Below, piece after piece: positions 28,931 to 37,030 of a DNA stretch of 64,000 nucleotides (positions within the stretch are counted from its first letter, which is position 1; each line of letters opens with the position of its first letter). The stretch lies in assembly GCF_000568255.1 (NCBI RefSeq), contig NZ_KK037166.1, positions 1,819,617-1,883,616 of the forward strand, in the 5' to 3' direction. The notes under the pieces were generated by a model. The model was not told the DNA's origin, ran no database searches, and saw only the letters and a program-made list of their open reading frames with translations. Source of the DNA: Kutzneria sp. 744. Its GTDB lineage: Bacteria; Actinomycetota; Actinomycetes; Mycobacteriales; Pseudonocardiaceae. A program made the position numbers and the translations under genes.

Positions 28931-29832
28931 GCGTCGACGCGGCCCGATCCTGGTACGTGCTGGCCAGGCTCGTCGATTACCTCGGCATCGCGCTTTTCCT
29001 CGGCGGCAGCAGTTTCGTCGCCCTACTCTGGCCGGCGGGCAGCGCGGTGCGCGCCACCAGGCGCGTGATCACCACCGGCTGGCTGCTCGGCGCCACCGGC
29101 GCCGTCGCCACCCTCGTGCTCGAAGGCGTCTGGGCCGGCGCCGGCCCGATCGGGCTGCCGCTCGTCACGCAGGTGCTGGCCACGGACTTCGGCCGGGTGT
29201 GGCTGGCCATCGCGCTGCTCTGGCTGCTGGCCGGCGTCGTGCTGGCGGACCTATTGCAACGCAAGGAGCTTGCCGCGCGATCGGTCGCGTGGCGGACCGG
29301 GGCGCTGGCCGTCGGGCTGGGCCTGCTGCGTGCGGTCGGCCTGACCGGGCACACCTCCGACGCCGGCACCGCGCTGGTGGAGATCGCCGACCTGGTGCAC
29401 CTGCTCGGCATGGCGCTGTGGATCGGCGGCCTCGCGGTGCTGCTGTTCGGCGTGCTGCCCCGGGCGCAGGGCCCGAGGAGTTGGCCCCGGGTGGTGCCCG
29501 CCGCTACTCACGACTCGCGATGGTCAGCGTCGGCACGGTCGTGGTGGCCGGCCCTGGTGCTCGCCTGGCAGACGCTCGGGTCGGTCGATGCGTTGCTGCA
29601 CACCGACTACGGCCGGATCCTGCTGGTCAAGATCGGCGTGCTCGCCGTCGTGCTGGCCGCGGCGCAGGCGAGCAAGAGCTGGGTCGGCCGGCGGCTGGAC
29701 TTCGCCGTCGTGCTGCGTGGCGACGCCCGCACGGTCCGGCCGTTCGTCTACTCCGTCACCGCGGAGACAGTGCTCGTGGTGTTCGTGCTGCTCGCCGCGA
29801 GCTTCCTCGTCACGGCCAGTCCCGGCCGTTGA
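28927..29832 (+). CDS. copD: CopD-like copper membrane protein, with internal frame errors
   Basis: A polytopic membrane protein of about 301 residues (LARLVDYLGIALFLGGSSF; VHLLGMALWIGGLAVLLFG; HTDYGRILLVKIGVLAVVLA). The CopD family moves or binds copper at the membrane. Between about 29465 and 29567 the annotated frame gives nonsense (HDSRWSASARSWW), while another frame gives RYSRLAMVSVGTVVVAG, the usual CopD text, so at least two compensating indels are present. Overlaps its upstream neighbour (ATGA) and is followed closely by a cupredoxin gene. Confidence 0.8.
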   Translation: MSVDAARSWYVLARLVDYLGIALFLGGSSFVALLWPAGSAVRATRRVITTGWLLGATGAVATLVLEGVWAGAGPIGLPLVTQVLATDFGRVWLAIALLWLLAGVVLADLLQRKELAARSVAWRTGALAVGLGLLRAVGLTGHTSDAGTALVEIADLVHLLGMALWIGGLAVLLFGVLPRAQGPRSWPRVVPAATHDSRWSASARSWWPALVLAWQTLGSVDALLHTDYGRILLVKIGVLAVVLAAAQASKSWVGRRLDFAVVLRGDARTVRPFVYSVTAETVLVVFVLLAASFLVTASPGR

Positions 29833-29858
29833 TGTCCCCACCCGAGAGGAAAACCGAA

Positions 29859-30275
29859 GTGGACCAACCACCCCTGTCGGCACGCCGGCGCGGTCTGCTG
29901 CTGCCCGCGCTCGCACTGCTCGCCGTCGCCGGATCGGTCTTCGCGCTGACCTCGCTGCGCGCCGACGACCAGCGCACGGCGATCCCGCAGCCGGCCGCGC
30001 AGACGGCCGCCCTGCCCGCCTCGGTCGTGGACGCGCAGAAGGCCGCCGTCGCACAGTACTCGCCGGCCGCGGAGTCCTCGGCGATCGCCGTGGACATCAA
30101 GAACTACGCGTTCAGCCCGGCCAGTATCACCGTGTCGGTCGGGGACACGGTGACGTGGACCAACGAGGACACGGCTCCGCACACGGTGACGGTCTCCGCC
30201 GGCCCGGTGACGTTCGCATCACCGACGCTGCAACAGGGTCAGACCTTCAGCTACACGTTCGCCAAAGCCGGATCC
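29859..30275 (+). CDS. Secreted/anchored cupredoxin, 3' end lost in block 2
   Basis: GTG 29859 follows GAGAGGA. Signal anchor: RRRGLLLPALALLAVAGSVFAL. A plastocyanin-like domain begins IAVDIKNYAFSPASITVSVGDTVTWTNEDTAPHTVTV (read in parts), with the first copper ligand His in PHTV. Homology ends at FSYTFAKAGS, just before the expected Cys-His-Met ligands, because the balanced-composition block starts there. The repeat protein to the right may be the C-terminus of the same gene; the gap prevents a decision. Confidence 0.75.
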
Positions 30276-30606
30276 ATAGTACGGTGAACCGAATGATGTG
30301 CCGATTAGTGCAAAGTGGTTACTAAGATATCCCTCATCGGAAGAACTGTGGTTCTTTATATACAATATATCATAATCTCACTAACTAATTATTGTTCAGC
30401 TAGGAGCCGGCTGCATCATATATGGTGTTAAGAGAACCCTTTGCAGACGAGCACAGAGCTGCCTACTCGCAGAGTACAGTAACACCGGTTCCATAAAACT
30501 CCCCAACCATAATCACGGTCCATGTTGATATACACCATGCGTCGAGTTAGAGGTAGTGGGGCTACACCTAGGTAATGTGGCTATGACCTTACATCCTTTT
30601 TCCGTG
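30276..30606. other. Balanced-composition block 2
   Basis: About 330 AT-rich bases (runs such as ttatatacaatatatcata) between a truncated cupredoxin and a 5'-truncated repeat protein. No coding, no repeats at its ends. Interpreted as a filled assembly gap. Edges are approximate. Confidence 0.7.
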
Positions 30607-30930
30607 GCGCCGTTCATCGCGCACCTCAAGGCGGCGCACCTGGAGGAGTCTCTCGGCCAGCAGGTCACCGACGCGCTCAACACCGATCAGTACATCAAGA
30701 CCCACACCGTGCTGATCGAGAACATGCTCACCCCCATCCTCAACGGTGACGCCGACCAGACGGTCAAGGACGTGCTCTCGCCGCTGCTGGCCCACCTCAA
30801 GGCGGCCCACCTTGACGAGTCGCTCGGCCAGCAGGTCACCGACCTGCTGAACGTGGACCAGTACGTCAAGACCCACACCGTGCTGGTGGAGAACATGCTT
30901 GAGCCGGTGTTCAACCAGCTGACCTGCTGA
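30607..30930 (+). CDS. Tandem-module protein (5' end missing), copper cluster
   Basis: The visible part consists of two near-identical modules of about 50 residues: AHLKAAHLEESLGQQVTDAL then NTDQYIKTHTVLIENMLTPI, repeated with DQYVKTHTVLVENMLEP. It ends in NQLTC. The N-terminus lies in block 2, so it may be a separate gene or the tail of the cupredoxin. The module is His-containing (two or three per copy). I do not recognise the family by name. Confidence 0.6.
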   Translation, partial: APFIAHLKAAHLEESLGQQVTDALNTDQYIKTHTVLIENMLTPILNGDADQTVKDVLSPLLAHLKAAHLDESLGQQVTDLLNVDQYVKTHTVLVENMLEPVFNQLTC

Positions 30931-30993
30931 TCGCGGTCCGCAGCGGTCAGCGTGGCCCGCTGCGGCCCTTCCCCCGCGCTGAAAGGATTCCCA

Positions 30994-31034
30994 ATGACGT
31001 TGTCAACCGGCGGCGGCGATCGGTCGTGACGCCC
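30994..31034 (+). pseudogene. Start of a gene cut off at the IS110 element
   Basis: A good ribosome site (GAAAGGA) precedes ATG 30994 (MTLSTGGGD), but the frame closes after 11 codons where the IS110 element begins. This looks like the 5' end of a gene split by insertion. No continuation was identified beyond the element. Confidence 0.35.
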
Positions 31035-32234
31035 TCACGCCGCTGTGGCCGCTGGTTGGGGCGTGCCGGCCTGAAAAACACGATCATCACGGACAAGCGC
31101 CCACACGACGTTGAGGCGCCGGCGTGCCAACGCCAGCACAGCCTGCTTGTGGTGTTTTCCTTCACGTCTTCTGCGTTCATAGAACGCTTTCGACTGAGAG
31201 CACCGAGTGATCGCGACCTGCGCGGACAGGTAGAACGCGCGCAACAGGCGACGATTGTAGCGACGCGGACGTCGCAGGGTGCCCTGGACCCGGCCGGAGT
31301 CACGCGGAACCGGAGCCAGGCCGGCGACACCGGCCAGCCGGTCGGCACTGCCGAACATGGCGAGGTCGCCGCCGGTCAGACCGAGGACCTCAGCCCCGAG
31401 CAGGGAACCGATGCCGGGCATGCTCAGGAGCGCGGTGGCGTGGCGGTGCTGGCGAACCCGGCCCTCGATGAGGGCGTCGGTCTCCGCGATCTCCGCATCG
31501 AGGTCCACCACCCCCTTGGCCAGCCGCGCCGTCATGGCCGCGGCGGCGGCCTGTCCGGGGACGGTGGTGAACTGGGCCCGGGCAGCGGTGATCGCCGTCG
31601 CGGCGACCGTGTCGCTGTTGCGGACCCGGCGTTCCCGCAACCACGCAGCCAGCCGCTCGGGTCCGGCCTCCCGCAACGCGGCCGGGGTCTGGTAGCCGGT
31701 CAGCAGGACCAGCGCGGCCTTGGAGCGGCTGTAGTCGAAGGCCCGTTCCAGAGCGGGGAAGCACTCCAGGATCTGGGCGCGCAGCCGGTTGATCGCCCTC
31801 GTTCGGTCGGCGGCCAGGTCGTAGCGGCGGGCGGTCAGGATGCGCAAGTCGACGGCGATCTCATCGCCGGCGGTCATCGAGTGCAGGTCGCGGCGCATGC
31901 GGGCCTGGTCGGCGATGATGAACGCGTCCTTGGCGTCGCTTCTGCCCGAGCCTCGGTAGCTGCCCGAGGCGTGGTGGATTGTTCGGCCGGGGATGTAGAG
32001 CAGCTGCTGGTCGTGGTTGACCAGCAAGGCGATCAGCAGTGCTCCGCCGCCGGCGTTGAGGTCGATCGCCCACAACACGTCCGCCGACAACGCGTGGACG
32101 TCGGCGATCAGTTCCAGCAGTTCGATTTCGTTGTTGGGCACTCGCCGCGAGAGGACTTTGTCCCCCGCAGCGTTGATCACCACGCAGTGGTGATGGGCTT
32201 TGCCCGCGTCCACACCGGCCCACAGCTCCGGCAC
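31035..32234 (-). CDS. IS110-family transposase
   Basis: 399 residues from GTG 32234 after GGAGGTGG. The N-terminal RuvC-like DEDD domain has the first Asp in WAGVDAGKAHHHC, the Asp/Glu region LWAIDLNAG, and GRSDAKDAFIIADQARM. The C-terminal Transposase_20 domain has LLSMPGIGSLLGAEVLGL, GLAPVPRDSG and RRYNRRLLRAFY, including the catalytic Ser. The protein is intact. Members recombine circular intermediates guided, in studied cases, by an RNA from the element's non-coding end. Confidence 0.92.
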   Translation of the reverse strand: MPELWAGVDAGKAHHHCVVINAAGDKVLSRRVPNNEIELLELIADVHALSADVLWAIDLNAGGGALLIALLVNHDQQLLYIPGRTIHHASGSYRGSGRSDAKDAFIIADQARMRRDLHSMTAGDEIAVDLRILTARRYDLAADRTRAINRLRAQILECFPALERAFDYSRSKAALVLLTGYQTPAALREAGPERLAAWLRERRVRNSDTVAATAITAARAQFTTVPGQAAAAAMTARLAKGVVDLDAEIAETDALIEGRVRQHRHATALLSMPGIGSLLGAEVLGLTGGDLAMFGSADRLAGVAGLAPVPRDSGRVQGTLRRPRRYNRRLLRAFYLSAQVAITRCSQSKAFYERRRREGKHHKQAVLALARRRLNVVWALVRDDRVFQAGTPQPAATAA

Positions 32235-32455
32235 AGCCACCTCCGTCGTCGTTCGTGTGCTGCGCCCAGCAGACGACCTCGCCGTCACGTCCTCATGCAG
32301 CGATCGGTTCGCTCATCCCCATCAGCGGTCGGGTCGTCGCGGGGCCCTGGGCGGCCAATCCTTTCCAGCCACACCAACGGCGCAGACCATGCAGCCACAC
32401 CCAGGCCCCCTGGGCCTTCCCGATCTTACGACTGACCAGAACAGACCCAACCCAG
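32235..32455 (-). ncRNA. Possible bridge-RNA region of the IS110 element
   Basis: The about 220-bp non-coding stretch upstream of the transposase, read in its direction, folds into at least one strong hairpin (CCCAGG-GGG-CCTGGG near 32400-32415). It also contains a 10-bp direct repeat, GGTGTGGCTG on the minus strand (32366-32375 and 32392-32401). In IS110-group elements this end is where a target- and donor-recognising RNA is made. Assignment rests on position and family only. Confidence 0.4.
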
Positions 32456-32472
32456 AAGATAAGGACCCGTCC

Positions 32473-32856
32473 ATGCCCGAAACCGCAGTCCTGCCGGTCG
32501 GCGACCGTGCCCTGCCGCCGCCCGGCGCGTTCCGCCTCGGCGGCTGCGTCCTCGAACGCACCACATTTCCCTTGCTGCACCGCCGGATCCAGACGGCCGG
32601 CGGCGAGCTGGTCATCGGCGACGAGACGACGCTGTGCCTGCCCGACCTGCTCACCGCGACCGTCACCGTGGCGGGTCGTCGCCGACTGAGCCTCACCGGC
32701 CGGCTCGATCTCCGCGAGCGGCGGCTCACCCTCCGGCTGACGGCTCGCATCGTGCACCGGGACGACAACAGCCTGGTGTTCGCGGCCACGGGCACGGCGG
32801 TCGCGCCCGGCCGGCGCCGGGTCCGGATCGAGGCCGCGATGGAGTTCACCCGATGA
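32473..32856 (+). CDS. Small beta-rich hypothetical protein in the copper cluster
   Basis: 127 residues from ATG 32473 after AAGGA. The pattern of alternating charged/hydrophobic strands (TVTVAGRRRLSLTGRLDLRE; LTLRLTARIVHRDDNSLVF) suggests a beta-barrel resembling YceI-type proteins, but no signature confirms this. It overlaps the second cupredoxin start as ATGA, so the two are probably translated together. Confidence 0.6.
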   Translation: MPETAVLPVGDRALPPPGAFRLGGCVLERTTFPLLHRRIQTAGGELVIGDETTLCLPDLLTATVTVAGRRRLSLTGRLDLRERRLTLRLTARIVHRDDNSLVFAATGTAVAPGRRRVRIEAAMEFTR

Positions 32857-33449
32857 CCCGCCGACTGCTCTTCTCGTTGCTGGTCCTGCCGTTTCTCACG
32901 CTGCTGGCGCCGACACCGGCCATGGCCGCGGTCCACGCCGTCGCGATGGCGCAGTACGCCTTCGCGCCGGCCGCGCTGACCGTGCACGTGGGGGACACGA
33001 TCACCTGGACCAACCAGGACCAGGCGCCGCACGACGTCACCACGACCAGCGCCCCGGTGCCGCTGCACTCGCCGACACTGGCCACCGGCCAGTCCTGGAC
33101 CTACACCTTCAGCCAGCCCGGCACATACTCGTACATCTGCTCCATCCATCCCGACATGAGGGCACAGATCGTCGTGCTGGCCGCAGCCCCGACGGCGACC
33201 CCGCAACGGCCCGCGCCCACCACGACCGTGCGGCGGGCGACCGGCGGCGGCGCGCCCGTCGAGGTCATGCATCCGACCACGACGACCGCGCCGCCGACAA
33301 CCACGACTACTTCCCAGGCACCGCAGGCGATGCAGGCGATGACACCGATCGATCAGCCCACCCTGAACCCGATGTTGCTCGTAGCCGGGCTGGTCGCCGC
33401 GGTGGCAACGCTCTGCCTGCTGCTGATCGCGTCACGGGCTGCCGACTAG
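32853..33449 (+). CDS. Membrane-anchored cupredoxin
   Basis: 198 residues. Signal peptide (LLFSLLVLPFLTLLAPTPAMA), a plastocyanin-like domain at about 27-115 with the full type 1 ligand set (His in APHDV; Cys, His and Met in YICSIHPDM), a Thr/Pro linker, and a C-terminal membrane helix (LLVAGLVAAVATLCLLLI). A copper-binding electron carrier or chaperone on the outer face of the membrane. Its stop lies inside the convergent trpA gene end (18-bp overlap). Confidence 0.88.
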   Translation: MTRRLLFSLLVLPFLTLLAPTPAMAAVHAVAMAQYAFAPAALTVHVGDTITWTNQDQAPHDVTTTSAPVPLHSPTLATGQSWTYTFSQPGTYSYICSIHPDMRAQIVVLAAAPTATPQRPAPTTTVRRATGGGAPVEVMHPTTTTAPPTTTTTSQAPQAMQAMTPIDQPTLNPMLLVAGLVAAVATLCLLLIASRAAD

Positions 33450-34217
33450 GGCGCCGACCCCGTCGGCGAGTTCACCGCACAGCACGCGGATCTCGGCGAT
33501 GCCGGTGTCGACGTCCGGCGCGTCGAGCAACCGCCGGACGATCGCCGAGCCGACGATCACACCGTCGGCGAAGCCCGCCACCTCGGCCGCCTGCCGGCCG
33601 TTCGACACGCCGAGTCCCACGAACACCGGCAGATCCGTGGCGGTCCGGATGCGCGCCACCAGGTCCCCGCCGGTGACCTGGGTGCGCATCCCCGTGACGC
33701 CCATTGTGGACGCCGCGTAGACGAATCCCGTGCTGGCAGCGGCAATCTCAGCCACACGCCGGTCGGTGGAGCTCGGCGCCACGATGAAAACGCTGGCCAG
33801 GTACCGCTTCGCCGCCTCCTCGCGCCACGGCAGGGAGTGCTGCACCGGCAGGTCCGGCAGCACGCAGCCCGCGCCTCCGGCCTCGCACAGGCGGTCCGCG
33901 AAACGCTCGATCCCGTACTGCTCAACGGGATTCCAGTACGTCATGACCAGGATCGGCACCTCGGTCCGCGCGGCCACCCGTTCCACCACGCGCAGCACGT
34001 CATCGGTCTTGACGCCGTTGGCCAGCGCCACCGTGCTGGCCGACTGGATGGCCGGCCCGTCCATCACCGGATCGGTGTACGGCAGGCCGATCTCCAGTGC
34101 GCCGCAACCGCTTTCGGCCATCGCGACCAGTGCCTCGACGCTGTCGTCGACGGTCGGGAAGCCGGCCGGCAGATAGCCTACGACCGTCTTCTTGTCGCCG
34201 GAGAACATCGTCGTCAC
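33432..34217 (-). CDS. trpA: Tryptophan synthase alpha chain
   Basis: 261 residues. Catalytic Glu in [20 protein letters not shown] and the phosphate-binding loop region [15 protein letters not shown] are present. It splits indole-3-glycerol phosphate, feeding indole to TrpB. The GTG start overlaps the trpB stop (GTGA). No other trp genes are adjacent. Slightly short at the N-terminus compared with many TrpA proteins. Confidence 0.95.
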   Translation of the reverse strand: MTTMFSGDKKTVVGYLPAGFPTVDDSVEALVAMAESGCGALEIGLPYTDPVMDGPAIQSASTVALANGVKTDDVLRVVERVAARTEVPILVMTYWNPVEQYGIERFADRLCEAGGAGCVLPDLPVQHSLPWREEAAKRYLASVFIVAPSSTDRRVAEIAAASTGFVYAASTMGVTGMRTQVTGGDLVARIRTATDLPVFVGLGVSNGRQAAEVAGFADGVIVGSAIVRRLLDAPDVDTGIAEIRVLCGELADGVGALVGSP

Positions 34218-35419
34218 TCCCCCACCAGGTCGAAGTAGCTCGCGGCGGTGTCCATGTCCTTGTCGCCGCGCCCGGACAGGTTGATCAGCACCACTTCGCC
34301 CAGCTCGGCGCCCAGCTTGACCGCGCCGGCCAGGGCGTGGCTGGACTCGATGGCCGGGATGATGCCCTCGGTGCGGGCCAGCAGGCGCAGCGCGGCCATG
34401 GCCTCGTCGTCGGTGACCGGCACGTACTCGGCCCGGCCGCTGTCCCGCAGGTGGGCGTGCTCCGGCCCGACGCCGGCGTAGTCCAGGCCGGCCGAGATGG
34501 AATGGGTCTCCAGGGTCTGACCGTCGTTGTCCTGCAACACGTACGAGCGAGATCCGTGCAGGACACCCACCCGGCCCCCGGCCAACGTCGCCGAGTGTCG
34601 CCCGGTCTCGACGCCGTCACCCGCGGCCTCGCAGCCGATCAGCCGCGTGGCGGCGTCGTCGAGGAACGGGTGGAACACGCCGATGGCGTTGGAACCGCCG
34701 CCGACGCAGGCCAGCACCGCGTCCGGCAACTGCCCGGTGCGGCGCAGGATCTGCTCCCGCGCCTCGACTCCGACCACCCGTTGGAAGTCACGCACGATCG
34801 TCGGGAACGGGTGCGGGCCCGCGGCCGTGCCGAACAGGTAGTGCGTGGAGTCCACAGTGGACACCCAGTCGCGGAACGCTTCGTTGATGGCGTCCTTGAG
34901 GGTGCCCGCGCCGGTCGACACGGGCACCACCTCCGTGCCGAGAATGCGCATCCGCGCCACGTTCAGGGCCTGCCGCTCGATGTCGACCGTTCCCATGTAG
35001 ACGGTGCAGTCCAGGCCCAGCAGCGCGCAGGCTGTCGCCGTCGCGACGCCGTGCTGGCCGGCCCCGGTCTCGGCGATGATCCGGGGCTTTCCCATGCGCC
35101 TGGCCAACAACGCCTGGCCCAGCGCGTTGTTGAGCTTGTGCGAGCCGGTGTGGTTGAGGTCCTCGCGCTTGAGGAACACCCGCGCGCCGATCGCCTCGGC
35201 GAAGCGCGGCACCTCGGTCAGCGGGGTGGGCCGGCCGGCGTAGTCGGCCAGCAGCGCGGTCAGCTCCGCCGCGAAGTCCTCGTCGGCGCGGGCCTTGTCG
35301 TAGGCGACGGTCAGCTCGTCGATCGCGGCGACCAGGGCCTCGGGCACGTACTGGCCGCCGAAGCGGCCGAAGACGCCCGTCCCGTCGCCGTCGGCGGGAT
35401 GAAAAAATGACGCGTTCAT
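34214..35419 (-). CDS. trpB: Tryptophan synthase beta chain
   Basis: 401 residues of normal TrpB1 length. The PLP Lys is in [14 protein letters not shown]; the phosphate-binding GGGSNAIG and the C-terminal [10 protein letters not shown] are intact. It condenses indole with serine. The ATG at 35419 follows AAGGAC. A short Trp-containing reading frame and a strong hairpin lie just upstream (see 35430-35482). An isolated trpBA pair, probably an operon of two. Confidence 0.96.
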   Translation of the reverse strand: MNASFFHPADGDGTGVFGRFGGQYVPEALVAAIDELTVAYDKARADEDFAAELTALLADYAGRPTPLTEVPRFAEAIGARVFLKREDLNHTGSHKLNNALGQALLARRMGKPRIIAETGAGQHGVATATACALLGLDCTVYMGTVDIERQALNVARMRILGTEVVPVSTGAGTLKDAINEAFRDWVSTVDSTHYLFGTAAGPHPFPTIVRDFQRVVGVEAREQILRRTGQLPDAVLACVGGGSNAIGVFHPFLDDAATRLIGCEAAGDGVETGRHSATLAGGRVGVLHGSRSYVLQDNDGQTLETHSISAGLDYAGVGPEHAHLRDSGRAEYVPVTDDEAMAALRLLARTEGIIPAIESSHALAGAVKLGAELGEVVLINLSGRGDKDMDTAASYFDLVGE

Positions 35420-35429
35420 ATGAGGTTGT

Positions 35430-35482
35430 CCTTACGGGAATGGCACAGGGTGGGCTGAGGAAACTCAGCCGTGCCATCGCAT
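35430..35482 (-). promoter_or_regulatory. trpB leader: MRWHG peptide and hairpin
   Basis: On the minus strand a five-codon frame (ATG 35482 to TGA 35465) encodes MRWHG, with one Trp codon. It overlaps a two-part hairpin: inner arms GGCTGAG/CTCAGCC (35453-35459, 35464-35470) around four bases, outer arms ATGGCAC/GTGCCAT (35440-35446, 35471-35477). The hairpin ends about 10 bases before the trpB ribosome site. This layout fits attenuation by ribosome position; direct evidence is lacking. Confidence 0.45.
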
Positions 35483-35682
35483 CCCGCGGACCTGACCCGG
35501 TTCGCTGCCGATGTGGTACCGCACCCGGCGGCCCTTGATCCGACGCGCGGGCGAACGGGAGCCACGCGGGGCCCCGCCGAAGCGCACGTCGTTCGTCACG
35601 AGGCGGAGGGTAATACCGTGACCGTCGGCGACACAACCGGCTACGGGTTGCCGTCGCCCGTCCGCACGGGGATCGTGGTGCC

Positions 35683-36621
35683 ATGGAACGGGACGGCGTC
35701 GCGCTGACCAATCTCGACCAGCCCCTGTTCGACGGGGCCGAGGCGACCAAGGGGGACCTGGTCGACTACCTCGACGCCGTGCACCCACAGCTGGTGCGCG
35801 CGCTGGCCGACCGGCCCCTCTCGGTGATCCGCGCCCTGCGCGACCAGCCGTCGTTCATGCAGAAGAACCTGCCGAAGTACACGCCCCCGTGGGTCGCTCG
35901 GCAGCCCATCTGGGCCGAGGCCTCCAAGCGTGAGATCTCGTACGCGCTGTGCAACGACCGCCGGACCCTGCTGTGGTTCGCCAACCAGCGGGCCGTCGAG
36001 TACCACCCCACCCTGTTCCTGCTGGACCAGTGGGCCCATCCCACCCACATGGTGCTCGACCTCGACCCGCCCGTCGGCGAGCCGTTCCGCCTCGTCGTGC
36101 AGGCCGCGCACCTCATCCGCCAGGCCCTTGCCGACTGCGGTCTCAGCGGCGCCGTCAAAACCAGCGGCTCGAAGGGCGTCCACATCTTCGTGCCGGTCGC
36201 TCCGGGCTCCTCCGTCGAGGACGTCGCCGCCGCCACCCGCGCCATCGCCGCCCGCGCCGAGCGCCTCGACCCCGCCCTGGCCACCACCGCCTTCATCGTC
36301 GAGGACCGCCACGGCAAGGTCTTCCTCGACTCCACCCGCGCCGGCGGCGCCACCGTCGCCGCCGCCTACAGCCCCCGCCTCCGCCCCGGCGTTCCCGTCT
36401 CCTTCCCCCTGTCGTGGGACTCCCTCGACGACGCCTCCCCCTCCGACTTCACCATCCGCACCGCCCCCGCCCTCCTGGCCTCCACCGACCCCTGGTCCAC
36501 CGCCATGCCCCCACCCCAGCCCCTCCCCACCGACCTGGTCGCCGAGGGCCACACCATCCCCGTAGCCCGCGTCCAGGCCATGCACGAGGGCAAACGCCGC
36601 GCCCGCGCCCGCCGCCAATAA
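35683..36621 (+). CDS. LigD-type polymerase/primase domain protein
   Basis: A 312-residue stand-alone PolDom protein of the archaeo-eukaryotic primase superfamily. Conserved: KNLPKYTPPWV, the metal-binding DLDPP, and the nucleotide-contact SGSKGVHIFVP. In actinobacteria such proteins act with Ku in end joining, adding ribonucleotides and bridging ends. The Ku gene is in this window at 15163-16026; ligase and nuclease domains are absent from this protein. Confidence 0.93.
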   Translation: MERDGVALTNLDQPLFDGAEATKGDLVDYLDAVHPQLVRALADRPLSVIRALRDQPSFMQKNLPKYTPPWVARQPIWAEASKREISYALCNDRRTLLWFANQRAVEYHPTLFLLDQWAHPTHMVLDLDPPVGEPFRLVVQAAHLIRQALADCGLSGAVKTSGSKGVHIFVPVAPGSSVEDVAAATRAIAARAERLDPALATTAFIVEDRHGKVFLDSTRAGGATVAAAYSPRLRPGVPVSFPLSWDSLDDASPSDFTIRTAPALLASTDPWSTAMPPPQPLPTDLVAEGHTIPVARVQAMHEGKRRARARRQ

Positions 36622-36723
36622 CCCCAGTTCGGAACACCCCGCGAGTCACGCTCTCCGGCACCCCGAACTGCGGTTTCGGGCACCCCCCGCGAGTCCCGCC
36701 CAGCGTCACACCGAAAACCGCTC
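36622..36723. repeat. Intergenic repeat with two CCCCGCGAGTC units
   Basis: Two imperfect copies of a 25-27-bp unit (36627-36651 and 36673-36699), both containing CCCCGCGAGTC, with an inverted pair CAGTTCGG (36626-36633) / CCGAACTG (36662-36669). Located between convergent genes, it could fold as a terminator. Such units are often dispersed in actinomycete genomes. Confidence 0.5.
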
Positions 36724-37030
36724 TCAGGCAGACACCTTGACCTCGAACGCCGGCCCGGATTCCTGCGGCTTCCAGCCACGGGCCAACGCCTGCCGCACGT
36801 GGTCGGCGACCAGCGACGGCGTCACCGCCATGGTCGGCAAACCCAGCCAGTTGCTCGGATGGGACACGGGCAGCGACACGACCAACACGCAACCGCCACC
36901 GGCGTGCTCGACGGCGAAGGTGAGTGGCGACCCCAGGTCCCTGGGAGTAGGTGGGCTTGTGTCGGACACGCCACCGATAGGCGACACGCCGACGACGATG
37001 GGCCGGGATCCCCTTGCGGGGCAAGGTCAC
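36724..37030 (-). CDS. Small conserved hypothetical protein, frameshifted
   Basis: The GTG at 37030 overlaps the methyltransferase stop (GTGA). The first part reads MTLPRKGIPAHRRRRVAYRW then RVRHKPTYSQG; the conserved remainder (GSPLTFAVEHAGGG, LPVSHPSNWLGLP, VRQALARGWKPQ) is in another frame, so an indel lies near 36945. The combined protein of about 101 residues resembles a small actinobacterial family with a VxYRWxVR motif. Function unknown. Confidence 0.6.

Larger units (their letters stand above)
31010..32455 (-). mobile_element. IS110-family insertion sequence (ends approximate)
   Basis: One DEDD transposase gene with a short non-coding flank on its 3' side and about 220 bp on its 5' side, the IS110 layout. 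No terminal inverted repeats or target duplication were found, as expected for the family. It separates the two cupredoxin parts of the copper cluster. Exact ends cannot be fixed without an empty site. Confidence 0.7.

Noticed and set aside
30556..30606. ATG 30556 as the start of the tandem-module protein
   Set aside because: It lies inside block 2, and the first residues do not match the module.
35505..35525. A T-box-like string (GTGGTACCGCAC) on the plus strand
   Set aside because: No specifier stem or aminoacyl-tRNA/amino-acid gene follows on that strand; the next gene is a DNA polymerase. Probably chance.
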